Assembly: GCA_033439295.1 (NCBI GenBank)
Contig: JAVTLE010000013.1
Span: 372,001-436,000, forward strand
DNA length: 64,000 nucleotides
Reading direction: 5' to 3'
Source: Deuterostichococcus epilithicus
Taxonomy: Eukaryota; Chlorophyta; Trebouxiophyceae; Prasiolales; Stichococcaceae
This document shows positions 48,849-60,800 of the stretch, piece by piece. Numbering within the stretch: the stretch's first letter is position 1; each line of letters begins with the position of its first letter. Both the position numbers and the translations under genes were made by a program. The notes beneath the pieces are model-generated. The model saw nothing but the letters and a program-made list of their open reading frames with translations, was not told where the DNA came from and ran no database searches.

Positions 48849-51824
48849 TGCGGGCTTGCACACTGTGTAGCGTTATCGTGATTCGACCGTGAATCGAAAC
48901 TGTTGTGCCAGCTGCCAGGAACATATGCCCGGCACGCGGCGATGCTACTCCTTGCGCAGGGTTGGCCGCTGGTGCGACAGCTCCAGATTCGAAAGATGTG
49001 CGCACCCCGTGCCTTCTGACGCTCGAACGGCGCTGTTTAGGGCCTGTCTAAGCTGTCCGGCCGCGTGTCAGGTCATCTGCTGAACCCGGACACAGCAGCG
49101 GTGGTGGACTGAAGCGGCTGATAAGAATTTTGCGAGCGTCGCTGCACGGTCACGCAAGCATCGGCGATTGTAAGTAGTGCGTCGTTGATCTCGTCAAAGT
49201 GGAGGCGTGAGATAGGTGTCGCTAGATTTCAGGCCTCGCAGGGGGCTTCCTGCGTTTGCCATTCACGGGTGAATCCGCTTCTGGGTTGGCGCTGAGGTTG
49301 CGTTGCGCCAACGCAGTGTCTTCATGCAGGTTCACGAAAGCCCCATCATGATCTCGTCAAAAAATCTGGCAAGCTTCATCTAGATGTTGTGTGAAGTATT
49401 GCCGGCATCAGTTCTGACATTGACGCCAACGGCATTGCCAGCGTGCCGCCGCCACCAACTATGCCTTCTGCCATGAGATGGACGCCACCAAAGCAGAGCA
49501 TGAGTTTAACAGTGCATGCGGGTGTCAGATCGTCGCAGAAATAGCAGATATGAGAAATTAAAAGCTGTCAGGTCAACTTCCGGCGCTGGCGCGACGCCGC
49601 ACTGCTTATGCAGTGCAGGGCATCACGCAGCCAGCCTGCTAGCAGTTGATAGTGGCAGCCTTTGCGCTGCGAATGCTGATTGGTATCTGACACCTTTTCA
49701 CATTCAGCTATTCCTGCACACAGATACATATGCACTCATGGCGTTGCGCCCACACAATGGTCTACCATGCCCGAAACCACTGACGACTTGATGCTATCAC
49801 AGTTCGAGTGTCACATGATTGTAACAGAGTTTCCATTGCCCCGAGCTGCGCACCCAATTCCATAGTGAGTCATCACGAAACATGCTGCAGAAGCTCGCAC
49901 TCGCTCGCATCCGTCATCCTGGAAGTAGTGCAGGCTCCGCAAGAGCCCCAGATGCAATTGCTGGCGGCCGCCACCCAAATCCAAACTCTCGTGAGCCTCT
50001 GTCAGAAGGAAACAACCTGCGGCGGCAACTTGCAGCAATAGCCGGGTAGTGACGCGAGGCCAGTCACTGCATGCACCACCGCAGCCACGGCTGCGGACCT
50101 GCCGACTACGATTTACCATCAAGATGCTGATGACCGCCAGCTGCAACTAGCGACAAGCAAGTATCAGGCCCGGAGGGCCTGAGATCTGAGGTTCGATTAT
50201 TGAAACCAGTTGAAGATGGGAAAAAAGATTTAGAAGCTAGGGACTCTAGATCCAGGGCAGATGTCGCCTCCAGACATCGTGTGCAGCAGCCAGAATCCTG
50301 TCCGCAGTCTCGTCTGCAAGCTTCAGTACCGGCGATGAACCCTAAGCCTGCGAGTTACCGCGGGTGAACGCCTGGAGCATTCGCTGAGAGGCGAGCACGA
50401 GCACACGACGACCTGTGAGCATCCACGTCGGTCAGGCGAGTGTTTCGGCTCTGCAGCGGCCAGCCGACACCATGAAATCGACTGCTGCATTAATTCTCAT
50501 GCTTGTGGGAGTCGCCGCAGTGGGCGCGGCAACTCGTGTACGCCGGCATCGTTCCCAATGGCGCTGCACCAGCCTGCACGCGAAGTTTTCGAGCTTGCAT
50601 GCCACAGCAGGTGCAGCGCCCAAACGAGTGTCATGGGGCCGCGACCAGCTATCGAGTTGCTCCACAGGCCGTTATAATGTATCTGACGGCCCCCTTTGGC
50701 ACATACCTCTCTGCTCAGGCCTGGCCGGGCTCGCTGCAAGTGCTGTCAGACGTTGTGCTGGGCGTCGCCCCTGGAGCTTAGGGGTGCCATGCACCCCACG
50801 AGGCCTATTTATAGCTGATGATATCATCAATGAGCGCAATGAAGCTCCCCGCCCCAGGCTGGACGGAGTTGAGGCAAAGGTCTGCATGTAGTGCCAAAAA
50901 TTCCAGCTTCGCCTAAGCTCGCCTCAGCGGGGCGCCTCGAGGTGCAGCCGGTTGCATTGCACTGATTCTGCTCTATTTCACTAGCTGATGGCCGCAAGAA
51001 GTGTCTCTGCGAGCGGAAACACTCCCTCAAGACACGTAACATCTGGCAGACAAAGCAGTACGGTAACCGGAGATCGAGTCCGTGTTGAACACTGGCCAGC
51101 TGGCTTGGCGGACGAACCGTATGTTGGGCTGATCGGATCCACACGTAGCATCGCATTCCTGCGACATGATTTTCAAGCTTGCGGCGCGCGCGACGGCTGC
51201 GCTCGACGGCGGTTTTGAGCATGTTGTGCTTTTTGGGGTGCAGCGCCTCGAAAACCATGTTGCTGCATCCGCAAGCAGTAGACAGTGTATTTGGATGCAA
51301 AAATATTTATTGAAAGTGCCTGCAGCTCGGCACGTAGCTCTGGGCAGCGCGTGTCGGACCTTCCGTTTGAGGAAACCACTGACGAAGGTGCTTGCCACGT
51401 GCCGATAATATTTGGCAACATGGTGTCGCTACAGCTCAGCTCCTCGCCGGCCGCGTGCCGCTGCCGCTGCGCCTACGGCCTCCGTTGAACGCTGTGCTAT
51501 TCGTTTTGCTGATCCTTGTTGGCTGCGCCGTGTCAGGGCTGCGACCCTGGCCTCGAGGCGGTTTGCAGTGTACCTTCGTGTGCATGTGGCTTCAGCTGTG
51601 GCTCTACATTACGGGCTGGACGCAGAGATCGGACCCAATTGACCCCGAAGACCCAGAGTCTCGGCAGTCTCGGCGACGGCTGTTTAAAATAGCCACACAA
51701 TATAGCAGTCTCTGGTTGGGCGAAAGCACCGCCAAGCCGTCGGCAGTGGCGATGCAGAAGCGACTCCTTCCGCGATGCAGGTGGCCGTTTCCATCATCAG
51801 CGCAACGTACGATCTGCAGTATTC
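48849..51824. other. Gene-poor 3-kb stretch between divergent genes
   Basis: Separates the TPR gene (minus) from the PT-repeat gene (plus). Base composition is closer to balanced than elsewhere, codon-like periodicity is weak, and the only candidate is the small open frame at 50472-50781 listed separately. A T-loop-like GGTTCGATTA at 50193 has no matching tRNA stem structure. Both promoters should lie at the ends of this interval. Confidence 0.5.
50472..50781 (+). CDS. Candidate small secreted protein (weak)
   Basis: A possible two-exon gene, 50472-50537 and 50608-50781 (stop 50779-50781), 79 residues. The first exon (MKSTAALILMLVGVAAVGAA) is a convincing signal peptide and ends at a GT; a CAG acceptor at 50605-50607 restores phase. 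The remainder has no recognised motif and one Cys. Splice motifs are poor and composition differs from confident genes nearby, so this may be a chance open frame. Confidence 0.25.
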
Positions 51825-54800
51825 ATGGCGGCCGGAGCCTGGACGAGGCTTCTGGCCTGCCTGCTACTTGCTGCGGCGGCACACACGGTGCTGGCAGCCT
51901 TCAGCGGCGGCGCCGGCGGCGGCCCCCCCAGCGGCACCTCCAGCGGCACTGAGCTCGGATTGCCAGCCGGCAGGGTCCTACTGCAGGAAGTCCGAACCTT
52001 CCAGGTGCGCTGCGTCCTGGCGCTGGTCCCATGGTCCATGGCATGTTCACACAAACGTTGGCGCCACCTGCGAAGCCACATTCTGGTGCTGGCTGCGCGC
52101 CGCTCGCTGGGTTGGCAGCGCAAACAGCGCAATATGATGTGAAACATCAAAGCTGACAACATCAACACACCGGCACATGGCGGATGTAAAGTGTCGGCAA
52201 GCTGCCCCTTTTGTCATGCAGGCCCGAGAAGGTGTGCTGGTGACGACAGACAACGCCCGCCTCGTACCGAAGCCTCAGGTCACGAAGACTCCGGGCACGG
52301 TGATCTACACCGCCAAGTGGCAGCAGTACAAGGTTCGCTGGCTCGCCGCAGCACCGCATTGAATCTCGGCCAGCTGCTCAGTGCAGGGGAAGCGCCGGCT
52401 TGGGTCCGCTGGACTGGCGTGCGTGTTGACTGCGCAAGCTGCACAGCACGTGCTGCAATGATGATCCGGTCTGCTACATGCGTGTGCATGACATCATGGC
52501 TGATTATGCTGGCGGTGAGAGGACACACCAGACCGACCGATCTCTCGTGCATGCCACAGCCGGGGAGCACCCTCATCAAATGTTACTACGGCGAGAAGCG
52601 GCTGCCAAGCAAAACCTTCCTGCAGGTGCGCTGCATAATCACATCTAGCAAATGCTGTTGTGCCGATGTCACCTGCCCTGCTGCAACCTCCTGTGGGGCG
52701 CCATACAACTTCGAGCCGTGCCGAGCATGCATGCTGCTAGCTCTCCACGAAGGACATGACCTGCATGAGGAAAGCGATTGACAACTCGCTGCTGGCCGGT
52801 GCCCTGATGCAGGCGCGAAGCACTGTTCCGCCATTCAAAAAGGCCTCGGGCTGGGTGACCGTGCCTGGTGACGTCAAGCGCATCAACTTTACAACACCCC
52901 TGGTGCACCCCCCCCTCCCCNCNCNCTTTTTCGCGCCACAGGATAGAGGCTTTCCCACCTCGATGACATTCCTACACATGGGCATGGCTGCAATCCAATA
53001 TCATATCAACACTCTAAGCACCAGCGCATTCAACATTGCACACACGCTCTGCTGCAAAGCTCATCAGTGACCGATAATCCCCGGCATTTAAATCTCGTGC
53101 CGGCTGCCCTGCAGCCATCGCGCGTGTGTGCCACACGTCCGCGCAGGAATGTGCGGCAGAACTACCCACAGCGGGGCGGCATCTGCTGCAAGGTCAGCGT
53201 CCGAACCCGCCTCCTCAGCAGACTTGACGCAAATTGCATGCACCACTTGCAAGAGCATAATGCAAGGCTGTGGAGTCTTTCATGCCACCTTGAGGGTTCT
53301 GGCACCTTGAGCCTGACTTGTGTGACGCCAGGCTGGACGGTATTGCGGCAAGGCTGCTGGGCATCTCAAATTCTTCCAGACAGGTGCGGGGCCTTTTGGC
53401 ACTCATGCCGGCGACAGCTCGTGCTGTCATTGCACAGGGATCCTCAGCCAGGCAGTGCACCACACAGGCGATTTCTGGCCTCGATCTGAAGGCAGTCAAA
53501 CTGTCTGTTCTGCTGCAGTAACAGAGATGTGTCCTGTTGCAGACCTGCGGGTCACCACACTTCCTGACACCTGCTTGCTGCGGATCAACTCGAAAAACGT
53601 TGGAGCCCAGGTGAGCGCCTTGCTCGCCGAGTCACTACCCCCCCCCATCCTTGCACAGGAAGTGGTGTCAAGCGCCGGGAACCAGCATCTAGCCTTCAAC
53701 GCTGCTGGGCCATGGACCAGGAGGTTTATGTCGAGACGCAGGTGTTCATCTCAAACAGCGCCGGCACTGGCCCAGTCCAGGGCGGCTACGCTGGACTCTT
53801 CACCTCCTTCGTGGGTGTCATTAACCTGCGCAACTTCGTCAAGCCCGGCTTCAACCGCCTCGCTGTCACCACCGTGAACAACAAGTGCCAGTCCAAGGAG
53901 GTGGGTTCATCTGGATCAGACTGTCCAGGGCTCAGGGGCTGCTCGCCAGCAGCCTGCAGTCTTGGTGACAATCTGGCGTGGCGCCACAGGCTGTGCGAGT
54001 CCTCCAGCGTCCGGCAATCCCACATTATGTATTGCTGGTTGCAGATCATATTCATTGCGCGGCTGGAGTGCCGCAAGGGGCCTGCTACGACCCCCAAGCC
54101 GACCAAACAGCCAACTCGGAGACCCACCAAGCAGCCAACCAAGCGGCCCACCAAACGGCCCACTGCCCAGGCCAACCCTAACGAGACGCCGACTATCCCT
54201 GGCTTGACAATGGCGCCCACGGCCGCTCCGACCGCTCCGACCTCTGCGCCGTCCAGTGCGCCGACAACTCGCCCCACTTTTGCGCCAATCGGCAGCATCT
54301 TCGCCATCCCAACTGCAGCACCCACGACAGCGCCGACCGACGCGCCGACCGCCACACCCTCGACAGGAACGCCAACAGCGACGCCGACGTTTGCCCCTTC
54401 GCCCCTTGGCACCACCGCTTCGACGAGCGCACCCACGGTTTCACCGACGAGTGCACCGGCTGGCACCCCGACAGGTTCACCAACGGATGCGCCCTCCGGC
54501 GCACCCACGGCTTCGCCAACGAATGCGCCGGCCGGCACCCCGACCGCGGCGCCTACCAATGCGCCCACCAGCGCACCCACGGCTTCACCGACGAGTGCAC
54601 CGGCCGGCACCCCGACAGGTTCACCAACGGATGCGCCCTCCGGCGCACCCACGGCTTCGCCAACGAATGCGCCAGCTGGCACCCCAACAGCGATGCCCAC
54701 CAGTGCGCCCACCAGCTCACCCTCGGCCGCGCCAACGAATGCACCGGCCGGCACCCCGACAGCGGCGCCTACCAATGCGCCCACCAGCGCACCCACGGCT

Positions 54801-57800
54801 TCACCGACGAGTGCACCGGCCGGCACCCCGACAGGTTCACCAACGGATGCGCCCTCCGGCGCACCCACAGCTTCGCCAACGAATGCGCCAGCTGGCACCC
54901 CAACAGCGACGCCTACCAGTGCGCCCACCAGCGCACCCTCGGCCGCGCCAACGAATGCACCGGCCGGCACCCCGACAGCGGCGCCTACCAATGCGCCCAC
55001 CAGCGCACCCACGGCTTCACCGACGAATGCGCCGGCCGGCACTCCGACTGCAACGCCTACCAATGCGCCCACCAGCGCACCCACGGCTTCACCGACAAAT
55101 GCACCGGCCGGCACCCCGACAGCGGCGCCTACCAATGCGCCCACCAGCGCACCCACGGCTTCACCGACGAGTGCACCGGCCGGCACCCCGACAGGTTCAC
55201 CAACGGATGCACCCTCCGGCGCACCCACGGCTTCGCCGACGAATGCGCCAGCTGGCACCCCAACAGCGACGCCTACCAGTGCGCCCACCAGCGCACCCAC
55301 AGCTTCACCGACGAGTGCACCGGCTGGAACCCCGACTGCAACGCCTACCAATGCGCCCACCAGCGCACCCACGGCTTCACCGACGAGTGCACCGGCCGGC
55401 ACCCCGACAGGTTCACCAACGGATGCACCCTCCGGCGCACCCACGGCTTCGCCAACGAATGCGCCAGCTGGCGCCCCAACAGCGACGCCTACCAGTGCGC
55501 CCACCAGCGCACCCACAGCTTCACCGACGAGTGCACCGGCTGGAACCCCGACTGCAACGCCTACCAATGCGCCCACCAGCGCACCCACGGCTTCACCGAC
55601 GAATGCGCCGGCCGGCACTCCGACCGCGGCGCCTACCAATGCGCCCACCAGCGCACCCACGGCTTCACCGACGAATGCACCGGCTGGAACCCCGACCGCG
55701 GCGCCTTTTAACGCGCCCACTAGCGCACCCACTGCTGCACCAACAAATGCACCGGCCAGTTCCCCAACAGCGGCGCCGACAAATGCGCCCACACCTACCC
55801 CCGCCACCTGCCCCTCCGGCGGCACCATAAACACCTTCGAGCAGGACACGGTACGAGTCCTTTGACTGTGGCTTCTGCTTCCACGATGCTGCTTACAGGC
55901 TGCCGTGCAGATGTGGTGGTCTGCAACACAGCACGGAGTGAAGTATGCAATGACAGCCATCGGACGCGTGCACCGGCATGACACTTGTTGCATGCGTGAC
56001 GTGCAGCTGGGCAACCTCCTCAAGCTGGCGCCCATCACTCTGGGCGGCGTCACCCCGGCACTGGGCGTGCCGCCGCTCAACCTCGTCAACTTGCTGGGCC
56101 CCCAGTTCGTCGGTGCGCGCACATTCTGCAGTGCTCTGCACTGTTCCACAAGACTACATAATGCAGTGGTCTATGCCGCTTTGAGTGTCTGGTCCAGCTG
56201 CCAGCCTGGTTGCCGGTGCGCTCTGATGGGGGCTGACCTCCAGCCTGCGCTGTGTACAGGCTTCAGCATCGGCGACTTCACCAACTCTGACAATGCCGCC
56301 TTCAAGGTGAGGGAGCTGGCAACCTGCTCATGGACATTCGTCCTGTAGTCAATCTGAGCGAGCCTGACCTCAGTATCGGATGGCTCCGCTTTCACCCAAC
56401 ACATGAAACAAGTGTAACGCCACCTGGACCCGATCTCATTGGTGTGCTACCGCAGAGCGCGGTGGTGTCTCCCAACAACGCCATCTTCAACCTGGCGGGC
56501 CTGTCAGGGCTGCCCACCATTGCGCCGCTGCTCAACAACGTGCTCTCGCTGAGCCCCTTCCAGCTGAACAGCCTGTACATTTCCCCCATCTTCGCTGACA
56601 GCCAGGTCATCACCTTCACTCCCTACACCGGAGGTGAGCGATGCAGCTCCAATGGTGTGTGCCGTCAGGTGGCTGAGTGGCGGCGGTTTCTCAATGCACA
56701 TTCCGGTTGAGGCTTCAAACCATGACTCACCACTACTCTCTCGTATGCGCCGCAGCGGTGCTGGGGCAGCTGACCGGCGCGGGCACGCCGCTGAGGGTGA
56801 CCGTCACCAAGGCTGCAGGGCCAACTCTGGTCGTCTTCCCATCAGCCGACTTTGGCAGCATCGCCGGCGTGACCATCAGCGCAGTCGGCACCGGCCAGGT
56901 GGAAAGAGTGGTTTCTTCATCGATGCTTGAACGATGCACCTGCTGGGCGCATTCCACTGGCCTGCTGCAATGCAACGGCACATCCATTCCAGCCAACTGC
57001 AGTGCCGGGCGCCGCTGCTAAGGACTCTGTTGTGTGTGCCCACTGCAGGCCAGCTCGCTGCTTGCAGGCCTGACACTTGCACAGGCAAGTCAACACTCCA
57101 GCCGCCATGCTTGCTGCTGAAGCACTGCCAAGAGCTTGAACATGATCCAGAGGCTCGTTGTGTGTCTCGCTGACCCTGTAATGCGATGAAGCTGACGCAT
57201 GTGGGTTTCTCGGTCCGACGTGGCTACCCTTTGCTGCCTCTTGCAGTTTGCCATCGATAACGTGTGCCTGTCGACGGGGCCTGTGACGCCCACTGGCCCA
57301 ACAGCCGCGCCAACGGCAGCGCCAACAACCCCCACTCTGGCGCCTACAAAGGCGCCCGCTGGAACTCCGACCACAGCGCCAACAGCCTCACCGACTGGTG
57401 CACCGACCACTGCGCCTACAGTCGCGCCCAGCACACCGACTGCCGCGCCGTCCGTCATTCCTGCCACCTGCCCCTCCGGCGGCACCATAAACACCTTCGA
57501 GCAGGACACGGTACGAGTCCCTTGACTGTGGCTTCTGCTTCCACGATGCTGCTTACAGGCTGCCGTGCAGATGTGGTGGTCTGCAACACAGCACGGAGTG
57601 AAGTATGCAATGACAGCCATCGGACGCGTGCACCGGCATGACACTTGTTGCATGCGTGACGTGCAGCTGGGCAACCTCCTCAAGCTGGCGCCCATCACTC
57701 TGGGCGGCGTCACCCCGGCACTGGGCGTGCCGCCGCTCAACCTCGTCAACTTGCTGGGCCCCCAGTTCGTCGGTGCGCGCACATTCTGCAGTGCTCTGCA

Positions 57801-60800
57801 CTGTTCCACAAGACTACATACTGCAGTGGTCTATGCCGCTTTGAGTGTCTGGTCCAGCTGCCAGCCTGGTTGCCGGTGCGCTCTGATGGGGGCTGACCTC
57901 CAGCCTGCGCTGTGTACAGGCTTCAGCATCGGCGACTTCACCAACTCTGACAATGCCGCCTTCAAGGTGAGGGAGCTGGCAACCTGCTCATGGACATTCG
58001 TCCTGTAGTCAATCTGAGCGAGCCTGACCTCAGTATCGGATGGCTCCGCTTTCACCCAACACATGAAACAAGTGTAACGCCACCTGGACCCGATCTCATT
58101 GGTGTGCTACCGCAGAGCGCGGTGGTGTCTCCCAACAACGCCATCTTCAACCTGGCGGGCCTGTCGGGGCTGCCCACCATTGCGCCGCTGCTCAACAACG
58201 TGCTCTCGCTGAGCCCCTTCCAGCTGAACAGCCTGTACATTTCCCCCATCTTCGCTGACAGCCAGGTCATCACCTTCACTCCCTACACCGGAGGTGAGCG
58301 ATGCAGCTCCAATGGTGTGTGCCGTCAGGTGGCTGAGTGGCGGCGGTTTCTCAATGCACATTCCGGTTGAGGCTTCAAACCATGACTCACCACTACTCTC
58401 TCGTATGCGCCGCAGCGGTGCTGGGGCAGCTGACCGGCGCGGGCACGCCGCTGAGGGTGACCGTCACCAAGGCTGCGGGGCCAACTCTGGTCGTCTTCCC
58501 ATCAGCCGACTTTGGCAGCATCGCCGGCGTGACCATCAGCGCCGTCGGCACCGGCCAGGTGGAAAGAGTGGTTTCTTCATCGATGCTTGAACGATGCACC
58601 TGCTGGGCGCATTCCACTGGCCTGCTGCAATGCAACGGCACATCCATTCCAGCCAACTGCAGTGCCGGGCGCCGCTGCTAAGGACTCTGTTGTGTGTGCC
58701 CACTGCAGGCCAGCTCGCTGCTTGCAGGCCTGACACTTGCACAGGCAAGTCAACACTCCAGCCGCCATGCTTGCTGCTGAAGCACTGCCAAGAGCTTGAA
58801 CATGATCCAGAGGCTCGTTGTGTGTCTCGCTGACCCTGTAATGCGATGAAGCTGACGCATGTGGGTTTCTCGGTCCGACGTGGCTACCCTTTGCTGCCTC
58901 TTGCAGTTTGCCATCGATAACGTGTGCCTGTCGACGGGGCCTGTGACGCCCACTGGCCCAACAGCCGCGCCAACGGCAGCGCCAACAACCCCCACTCTGG
59001 CGCCTACAAAGGCGCCCGCTGGAACTCCGACCACAGCGCCAACAGCCTCACCGACTGGTGCACCGACCACTGCGCCTACAGTCGCGCCCAGCACACCGAC
59101 TGCCGCGCCGTCCGTCATTCCTGCCACCTGCCCCTCCGGCGGCACCATAAACACCTTCGAGCAGGACACGGTACGAGTCCCTTGACTGTGGCTTCTGCTT
59201 CCACGATGCTGCTTACAGGCTGCCGTGCAGATGTGGTGGTCTGCAACACAGCACGGAGTGAAGTATGCAATGACAGCCATCGGACGCGTGCACCGGCATG
59301 ACACTTGTTGCATGCGTGACGTGCAGCTGGGCAACCTCCTCAAGCTGGCGCCCATCACTCTGGGCGGCGTCACCCCGGCACTGGGCGTGCCGCCGCTCAA
59401 CCTCGTCAACTTGCTGGGCCCCCAGTTCGTCGGTGCGCGCACATTCTGCAGTGCTCTGCACTGTTCCACAAGACTACATACTGCAGTGGTCTATGCCGCT
59501 TTGAGTGTCTGGTCCAGCTGCCAGCCTGGTTGCCGGTGTGCTCTGATGGAGGCTGACCTCCAGCCTGCGCTGTGCACAGGCTTCAGCATCGGCGACTTCA
59601 CCAACTCTGACAATGCCGCCTTCAAGGTGGGAGCTGGCAACCTGCTCATGGACATTCGTCCTGTAGTCAATCTGAGCGAGCCTGACCTCAGTATCGGATG
59701 GTTCCGCTTTCACCCAACACATGAAACAAGTGTAACGCCACCTGGACCCGATCTCATTGGTGTGCTACCGCAGAGCGCGGTGGTGTCTCCCAACAACGCC
59801 ATCTTCAACCTGGCAGGCCTGTCGGGGCTGCCCACCATTGCGCCGCTGCTCAACAACGTGCTCTCGCTGAGCCCCTTCCAGCTGAACAGCCTGTACATTT
59901 CCCCCATCTTCGCTGACAGCCAGGTCATCACCTTCACTCCCTACACCGGAGGTGAGCGATGCAGCTCCAATGGTGTGTGCCGTCAGGTGGCTGAGTGGCG
60001 GCGGTTTCTCAATGCACATTCCGGTTGAGGCTTCAAACCTCTTGACTCACCACTACTCTCGTATGCGCCGCAGCGGTGCTGGGGCAGCTGACCGGCGCGG
60101 GCACGCCGCTGCGGGTGACCGTCACCAAGGCTGCGGGGCCAACTCTGGTCGTCTTCCCATCAGCCGACTTTGGCAGCATCGCCGGCGTGACCATCAGCGC
60201 CGTCGGCACCGGCCAGGTGGAAAGAGTGGTTTCTTCATCGATGCTTGAACGATGCACCTGCTGGGCGCATTCCACTGGCCTGCTGCAATGCAACGGCACA
60301 TCCATTCCAGCCAACTGCAGTGCCGGGCGCCGCTGCTAAGGACTCTGTTGTGTGTGCCCACTGCAGGCCAGCTCGCTGCTTGCAGGCCTGACACTTGCAC
60401 AGGCAAGTCAACACTCCAGCCGCCATGCTTGCTGCTGAAGCACTGCCAAGAGCTTGAACATGATCCAGAGGCTCGTTGTGTGTCTCGCTGACCCTGTAAT
60501 GCGATGAAGCTGACGCATGTGGGTTTCTCGGTCCGACGTGGCTACCCTTTGCTGCCTCTTGCAGTTTGCCATCGATAACGTGTGCCTGTCGACGGGGCCT
60601 GTGACGCCCACTGGCCCAACAGCCGCGCCAACGGCAGCGCCAACAACCCCCACTCTGGCGCCTACAAAGGCGCCCGCTGGAACTCCGACCACAGCGCCAA
60701 CAGCCTCACCGACTGGTGCACCGACCACTGCGCCTACAGTCGCGCCCAGCACACCGACTGCCGCGCCGTCCGTCATTCCTGCCACCTGCCCCTCCGGCGG

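Noticed and set aside
50150-50240. Possible tRNA (GGTTCGATTA resembles a T-loop/B box)
   Set aside because: No A box at the right distance and no acceptor, D or anticodon stems could be paired.
53661-53720. Exon start at the acceptor before GAAGTGGTGTCAAGC
   Set aside because: Using it puts the downstream EVYVETQVF frame out of phase. The acceptor at 53719-53720 keeps phase.
55899-56006. Earlier acceptor for the first exon of each repeat unit (adds AAVQMWWSATQ and 25 more residues)
   Set aside because: It is in phase, but the added segment looks like translated intron. The acceptor at 56005-56006 gives a normal intron length and joins FEQD directly to the strand-like LGNLLKLAPITLGG. RNA reads could reverse this choice.
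53786-56149. 787-residue open frame on the minus strand (VGALVGA-type repeats)
   Set aside because: It is the mirror of the Pro-Thr codon pattern on the plus strand; GC-rich 12-bp repeats stay open in several frames. The plus frame has a signal peptide, consistent splicing and continuing domains.
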